Positions 61,086-64,000 of a DNA stretch of 64,000 bases are shown piece after piece. The notes beneath the pieces were generated by a model. It did no database searches. It had not been told where the DNA came from and saw only the letters and a program-made list of their open reading frames with translations. Origin of the DNA: Kiritimatiellia bacterium (GTDB taxonomy: Bacteria > Verrucomicrobiota > Kiritimatiellia > JAAZAB01). The stretch's first letter is position 1; each line of letters starts with the position of its first letter. Both the position numbers and the translations under genes were made by a program. The stretch covers positions 34,810 to 98,809 of the forward strand of contig JAQUMN010000013.1 of NCBI GenBank assembly GCA_028718125.1, in the 5' to 3' direction.

Positions 61086-61250
61086 TGCATAGGAATTTTC
61101 CGCCGGAGGCGGATCCGCCTATGGCGGACAATCCGTCTTTGTTGTCATTCCGAGCTTAGCGAGGAATCTCACCGCGAGAGATCCCTTCGACTTCGCTCAG
61201 GGCAGGCTCTTCACTGCGTTCAGGATGACAATCCGAACAGAATAAAATTC
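61083..61250. repeat. Dispersed repeats after the alcohol dehydrogenase gene
   Basis: Directly over and after the stop codon lies the box GATGCATAGGAATTT (61085-61099), the same box that follows larA at 3004. It is succeeded by GCCGGAGGCGGATCCGCC-type palindromes and, at 61142-61171, by TCATTCCGAGCTTAGCGAGG, which recurs inverted at 46054-46084. The remainder to 61572 contains further short palindromes (about 61469-61535) but no supported gene. Confidence 0.65.
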
Positions 61251-61267
61251 GCCCCGCCTTGCGGGGC
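61251..61267. terminator. Candidate bidirectional terminator
   Basis: Stem GCCCCGC/GCGGGGC with loop CTT is followed on the plus strand by a T-rich stretch (CTAATTTGATTTT) and on the minus strand by GAATTTTATTC. It sits between the convergent alcohol dehydrogenase and 61573 genes, so it could end transcripts from both. Confidence 0.5.
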
Positions 61268-61572
61268 CTAATTTGATTTTGCTGGATGCGGCTTGCGTTG
61301 CCCGTCAGCGCTTGTTTTCAAGTGACCACGTGTATTGCGGTGTGTCATGTGTATCCTTTGGACTTCCTGCTAGACCTGCTAGATTGACGGCCACAGCACT
61401 TCGCAAACCAGATGCCGTTGTTTTCCGTGTTAGCGATATATCGGGCGTAGTCCCAATCACACCATTTCGGCGGGTATCGGGACGAAGCCCGATGCTATCG
61501 TATGGCAAACCGAATTTGCCACACTGCCGGGAGAAAAGCATGCTTGGGTGCGGCGTAACCCGCGTTGAGGAA

Positions 61573-62058
61573 TCAGATGCCGCGACTTTGCAGGAGATTG
61601 CGCAGCTCCACCTGGAAGGCCTGTATATCTTCCTGGCTGGGCCGGTAATTCGGTTTGCCCGCGTCGAGCGCCAGGCGGCCGAGCTGGTCGAGCATCCATG
61701 AGGCGGAAACCCCGTCGCTGAATCGGACCGTTCCACTGACGACCGAGCCGGGTTTCACGATGCGGTCAAGAGTGACGGCCACACTGCCGGCGCTGTCCGG
61801 CCCCAGGGCTTCCGATTCCATGTCATCGGCTTCCGCGGCTACGCGGCCCGGTGCGGTTTTGACCAGATCCAACCCAGCATTGGTGTTTTTCGCCTGCTCC
61901 TTGATGGTCAGACCGAGATCGAGGACCAGAAATCGCAGGTCGAGAAATGTCACGGAAAGTTTGAATTCGTCATTCAGCCGTTTTTGGATTTCAGTCAGCC
62001 CGCATCCTTCGGCGATCCACTTTCGAACGGCATCTTTCTGGGCGTCGTTAAGTTGCAT
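61573..62058 (-). CDS. Conserved-looking hypothetical protein
   Basis: A 161-residue protein I do not recognise. The N-terminal 50 residues (MQLNDAQKDAVRKWIAEGCG, then LTEIQKRLNDEF) look like a small helix-turn-helix-type bundle, followed by an acidic linker and a C-terminal segment GRLALDAGKPNYRPSQEDI then a final helix. No signal peptide or membrane helix. Codon use and the absence of internal stops support a real gene over the overlapping plus-strand frames. It lies downstream of the rplS-rnhB-yraN cluster on the same strand, separated from it by the palindromic element at 62122. Confidence 0.7.
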   Translation of the reverse strand: MQLNDAQKDAVRKWIAEGCGLTEIQKRLNDEFKLSVTFLDLRFLVLDLGLTIKEQAKNTNAGLDLVKTAPGRVAAEADDMESEALGPDSAGSVAVTLDRIVKPGSVVSGTVRFSDGVSASWMLDQLGRLALDAGKPNYRPSQEDIQAFQVELRNLLQSRGI

Positions 62059-62121
62059 AGTGTTAATGTGGCATAGACAGGGCCCGGCGTCAAGCTCGGA
62101 TACGCGCGGCCTGCTTCACGG

Positions 62122-62243
62122 CAGGGCTGCGTCATCCACGCTGAAACCATCGGCGTCGCAGGCGCTCCGCCCTCCAATATCACGAAATATTTGGTATTTA
62201 TGGAGGGTCGAGCTCCCGCGAGGCCGTTCTTGACGCAGCCCTG
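62122..62243. mobile_element. Palindromic MITE-like element, copy C, at the end of yraN
   Basis: A 122-bp copy with perfect 13-bp ends (CAGGGCTGCGTCA/TGACGCAGCCCTG). Flanks GCTTCACGG on the left and CTTTCACGG on the right (62245-62253) agree at seven of nine positions. The right flank contains the yraN stop codon (62248-62250), so the element appears to have inserted exactly at the gene's end. Confidence 0.85.
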
Positions 62244-62247
62244 ACTT

Positions 62248-62685
62248 TCACGGGACGCGGTAACAGCGGTCCAGGGAGAAAGCGTTTTCAATGTGGCGAA
62301 TCAAAGGCGAGGGCGTGTCCACTGTGCCGATCACCTCGACAACGTCGAAGCGGAAGGCCTCCGGCCTCTGGCGCAGGTGTTTCAGATAGCGCACGGCGGC
62401 GCGCGAGAGATAATGCCGCTTGGCGTGGTTGACGGAGTCGTTCGGACGACCGAACACCTCGGTTTTACGGGTCTTGACCTCCACGAACACCAGTACGTTG
62501 CCGTCCCGGGCCACCAGGTCCAGTTCATCGCGCCGTCCTATGCGAACACGCCGGCCGAGGATGGCATAGCCTTTTTGCCGAAGGGTGCGTTCAGCCTGGG
62601 CTTCCCCCCATTGGCCCGAGGAGGGAGGCTTGCCGGTGTCGGACGAAGTACCATGAAACAAAAGGCGTTTAACGGTTTTCCACAT
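62248..62685 (-). CDS. yraN: YraN/UPF0102-family endonuclease-like protein
   Basis: Small protein with the Holliday-junction-resolvase-like fold, function not established. GQWGEAQAERTLRQKGYAIL near residue 23 and RIGRRDELDLVARDGNVLVFVEVKTRK carry the conserved Glu, Asp and ExK nuclease-type residues. Start uncertain: ATG 62685 (MWKTVKRLL) and ATG 62703 are both in frame and both overlap the end of rnhB. Length of 145 residues from 62685 is slightly above the usual 120. It lies in the common rplS-rnhB-yraN order. Its stop codon falls within the target duplication of the element at 62122. Confidence 0.88.
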   Translation of the reverse strand: MWKTVKRLLFHGTSSDTGKPPSSGQWGEAQAERTLRQKGYAILGRRVRIGRRDELDLVARDGNVLVFVEVKTRKTEVFGRPNDSVNHAKRHYLSRAAVRYLKHLRQRPEAFRFDVVEVIGTVDTPSPLIRHIENAFSLDRCYRVP

Positions 62686-63361
62686 GGGGTAGACTATCGG
62701 CATGATGCATGCGGTCGCGGATGGCCTCAATATCGCGCACCGGCCGGAAGGAGCGGCGATGCTCGCGCGTGGCGCCGTATTTCAACAGGGCCTGGATATG
62801 GGCGGCCGTGCCGTAGCCCTTGTGGCGCACAAACCCATATTCGGGATGCCGGCGATCGAGATCGGTCATCCATCGGTCGCGCGTAACCTTGGCAATGACG
62901 CTGGCGGCGGCAATCGAAAGACTGCGAGCGTCGCCCTTCACAATCGCCAGTGAAGGGCAGGGCAGATTGGGGACCGGTAGGCCGTCAACCAGCGCGTATT
63001 CGGGGAGTACCGCCAGGTTAAGCAGGCAGCGGCTCATGGTCCGGTGCGTGGAACACAGGATGTTGATTTCGTCAATTTCCAGCACATCTCCGAAGCCGAT
63101 GCCGATTTCGACCCCGGAAAAATTGACCAGCAGTTCGAAGAAAGCGTCGCGCTGGTTTACCGTCAGCTGCTTGGAATCGGTAAGGGTATCGAAGAGGCGA
63201 TGCTCCTCTTGCTCGACAAACGCCTGGGGAAAAACGACGGCCGCCGCCACGACCGGTCCGGCCAGGGGCCCTCGGCCGGCTTCATCCACGCCGGCCACGC
63301 GCTTGCATCCGCCGGCCCACGCCTTGCGTTCGAATTGAAGCAAGCCTGCGGTCTCCTCCAT
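62669..63361 (-). CDS. rnhB: Ribonuclease HII
   Basis: Removes RNA from RNA-DNA hybrids and single ribonucleotides from DNA. RVAGVDEAGRGPLAGPVVAAAV near residue 22 holds the first catalytic Asp-Glu pair, ALVDGLPVPNL holds the next Asp, and IVKGDARSLSIAAASVIAKVTRDRWM the last. Length of 230 residues fits. ATG 63361 is preceded by CGGAGA; the longer frame to 63469 would run back into rplS and is rejected. It overlaps yraN, so these genes are expressed together downstream of rplS. Confidence 0.95.
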   Translation of the reverse strand: MEETAGLLQFERKAWAGGCKRVAGVDEAGRGPLAGPVVAAAVVFPQAFVEQEEHRLFDTLTDSKQLTVNQRDAFFELLVNFSGVEIGIGFGDVLEIDEINILCSTHRTMSRCLLNLAVLPEYALVDGLPVPNLPCPSLAIVKGDARSLSIAAASVIAKVTRDRWMTDLDRRHPEYGFVRHKGYGTAAHIQALLKYGATREHRRSFRPVRDIEAIRDRMHHADSLPHVENR

Positions 63362-63386
63362 GCCGTCTCCGTCATGTCCGAGGTGT

Positions 63387-63734
63387 CTATTGCGTGGCCG
63401 CACGGGCCGTCTTGCCGGATCGATCACGCAGGAAATACAATTTGGCCCGGCGTTTTTTACCGACGGCATTCACCTCGATGCCGGCGATACTCGGGGAATG
63501 CACCGGGAAAATGCGTTCAATGCCCTCGCCGAACGAAATGCGGCGAATGGTAAAGGTTTCTGTGGCGCCGGACCCCTTGCGGGCAATCACAGTGCCGGAA
63601 AAAGACTGTATGCGTTCCTTGTCGCCTTCCTTGATCTTTACCAGCACATTGATGCTGTCACCCACCGCAAATGGTGTCAGGGGTTCTTTCTGGCGATTTT
63701 CCGAATCGAGTTTTTTCAGCATGTTCGAGCTCAT
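63387..63734 (-). CDS. rplS: 50S ribosomal protein L19
   Basis: Large-subunit protein of 115 residues at the subunit interface. FAVGDSINVLVKIKEGDKERIQ, SFSGTVIARKGSGATETFTIR and GIERIFPVHSPSIAGIEV are the family core, ending in RRAKLYFLRDRSGKTAR. It heads the rplS-rnhB-yraN group on the minus strand. The genes usual before it (rpsP, rimM, trmD) would lie beyond the window edge, but about 265 bases of non-coding sequence with repeated boxes precede it, so it may have its own promoter. Confidence 0.97.
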   Translation of the reverse strand: MSSNMLKKLDSENRQKEPLTPFAVGDSINVLVKIKEGDKERIQSFSGTVIARKGSGATETFTIRRISFGEGIERIFPVHSPSIAGIEVNAVGKKRRAKLYFLRDRSGKTARAATQ

Positions 63735-63889
63735 ATAGTGTGCCCCGGGTATTCAGTGCGTTTGCCGCTCCGCCCGCCGATGCGGCAAGCGTCTATGTTA
63801 AATCTTTTCCGTCCCTTTGCTAACAGGAGGGATTGTAGGCGTCCGCCTCGCGCCGTCAAGCCTTTTTCAATATGTTGTCGTGTGATTTT

Positions 63890-63942
63890 CAAACGTTCGT
63901 ATTTTGTGCGCCAAACGTTCGCCTGTGTGCGCCAAACGTTCG
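63890..63942. promoter_or_regulatory. Three spaced CAAACGTTCG boxes upstream of rplS
   Basis: Identical decamers CAAACGTTCG at 63890-63899, 63912-63921 and 63933-63942 have starts 22 and 21 bases apart, about two helical turns, with a TGCGC spacer end shared by two intervals. The core AACGTT is palindromic. They lie 155-210 bases upstream of rplS. They may be operator sites or a small tandem repeat. Confidence 0.5.
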
Positions 63943-64000
63943 TATTGGCATGGATTAGATACTCCAAGTTTGCCGAGAACCTTCCAATCGTCTTATGACG

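Noticed and set aside
61273..61701. 142-codon plus-strand frame overlapping the 61573 gene
   Set aside because: It starts in repeat sequence, has no ribosome site or recognisable domain, and overlaps a better-supported minus-strand gene.
63890..63942. CRISPR-like repeat array
   Set aside because: The repeated unit is only ten bases with 11-12 base spacers, too short for a CRISPR array, and no cas genes are present.

Overview
The window is a gene-dense, GC-rich bacterial chromosome segment with about 50 protein genes, four tRNA genes, one degraded gene, one gene remnant and several families of small palindromic repeats. It has no rRNA, CRISPR array, phage or complete insertion sequence. The mix suggests an uncultured, probably anaerobic member of the PVC superphylum (Kiritimatiellota/Lentisphaerota-like). 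The supporting traits are ferredoxin-dependent 2-oxoacid oxidoreductase, many radical SAM enzymes, Gfo/Idh oxidoreductases beside xylose-isomerase-like TIM barrels, and the aspartate-semialdehyde polyamine route. That placement is inferred from gene content; no marker phylogeny was possible.

Layout. 0.1-3 kb: an FAD 2-hydroxyacid dehydrogenase coupled to a LarA-type nickel racemase. 3.2-8.1 kb: a polyamine block (carboxynorspermidine decarboxylase, carboxynorspermidine synthase, a LolA-like protein and a convergent ornithine/lysine-type decarboxylase). 8.2-16 kb: a SWIM-SNF2 ATPase, a PHP-domain protein, an EamA transporter, a TIM-barrel isomerase and a Gfo/Idh oxidoreductase. 16.7-20.5 kb: tRNA-Arg and a secreted giant coiled-coil/TPR protein built of exact 177-residue repeats. 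20.6-23.2 kb: a four-gene 2-oxoacid:ferredoxin oxidoreductase operon on the minus strand. 23.4-25.7 kb: a Tat-exported DUF362 protein with a membrane polyferredoxin. 25.7-27.7 kb: tRNA-Thr directly followed by rpoD.

28.5-42.6 kb is a surface-glycan or glycolipid island. It holds three GT2 glycosyltransferases, a GT39-like membrane glycosyltransferase, two intact B12-type radical SAM proteins and a decayed third, two epimerases, a Gfo/Idh oxidoreductase and a large membrane protein. Gene orientation changes, AT-richer stretches and a duplicated glycosyltransferase 3' end indicate a rearranged, partly acquired region.

43-64 kb is mostly housekeeping: an HWE/HisKA_2-type histidine kinase, tRNA-Glu, rpmB, an unrecognised 570-residue protein with transglutaminase-like signatures, mtnP, an FmdB-type zinc ribbon, recN, a DegT aminotransferase, a nitroreductase, a TIM barrel, a U32 peptidase-family protein, an EpmB/KamA-like radical SAM aminomutase, tRNA-Pro, a cupin plus iron alcohol dehydrogenase pair, and the rplS-rnhB-yraN cluster.

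The most notable observation is a family of 121-123 bp palindromic elements with 13-bp terminal inverted repeats (16390, 56616 and 62122). One copy sits in frame inside the U32 gene, flanked by a perfect 9-bp target duplication, and adds 44 codons to the protein. Another lies exactly at the stop codon of yraN.
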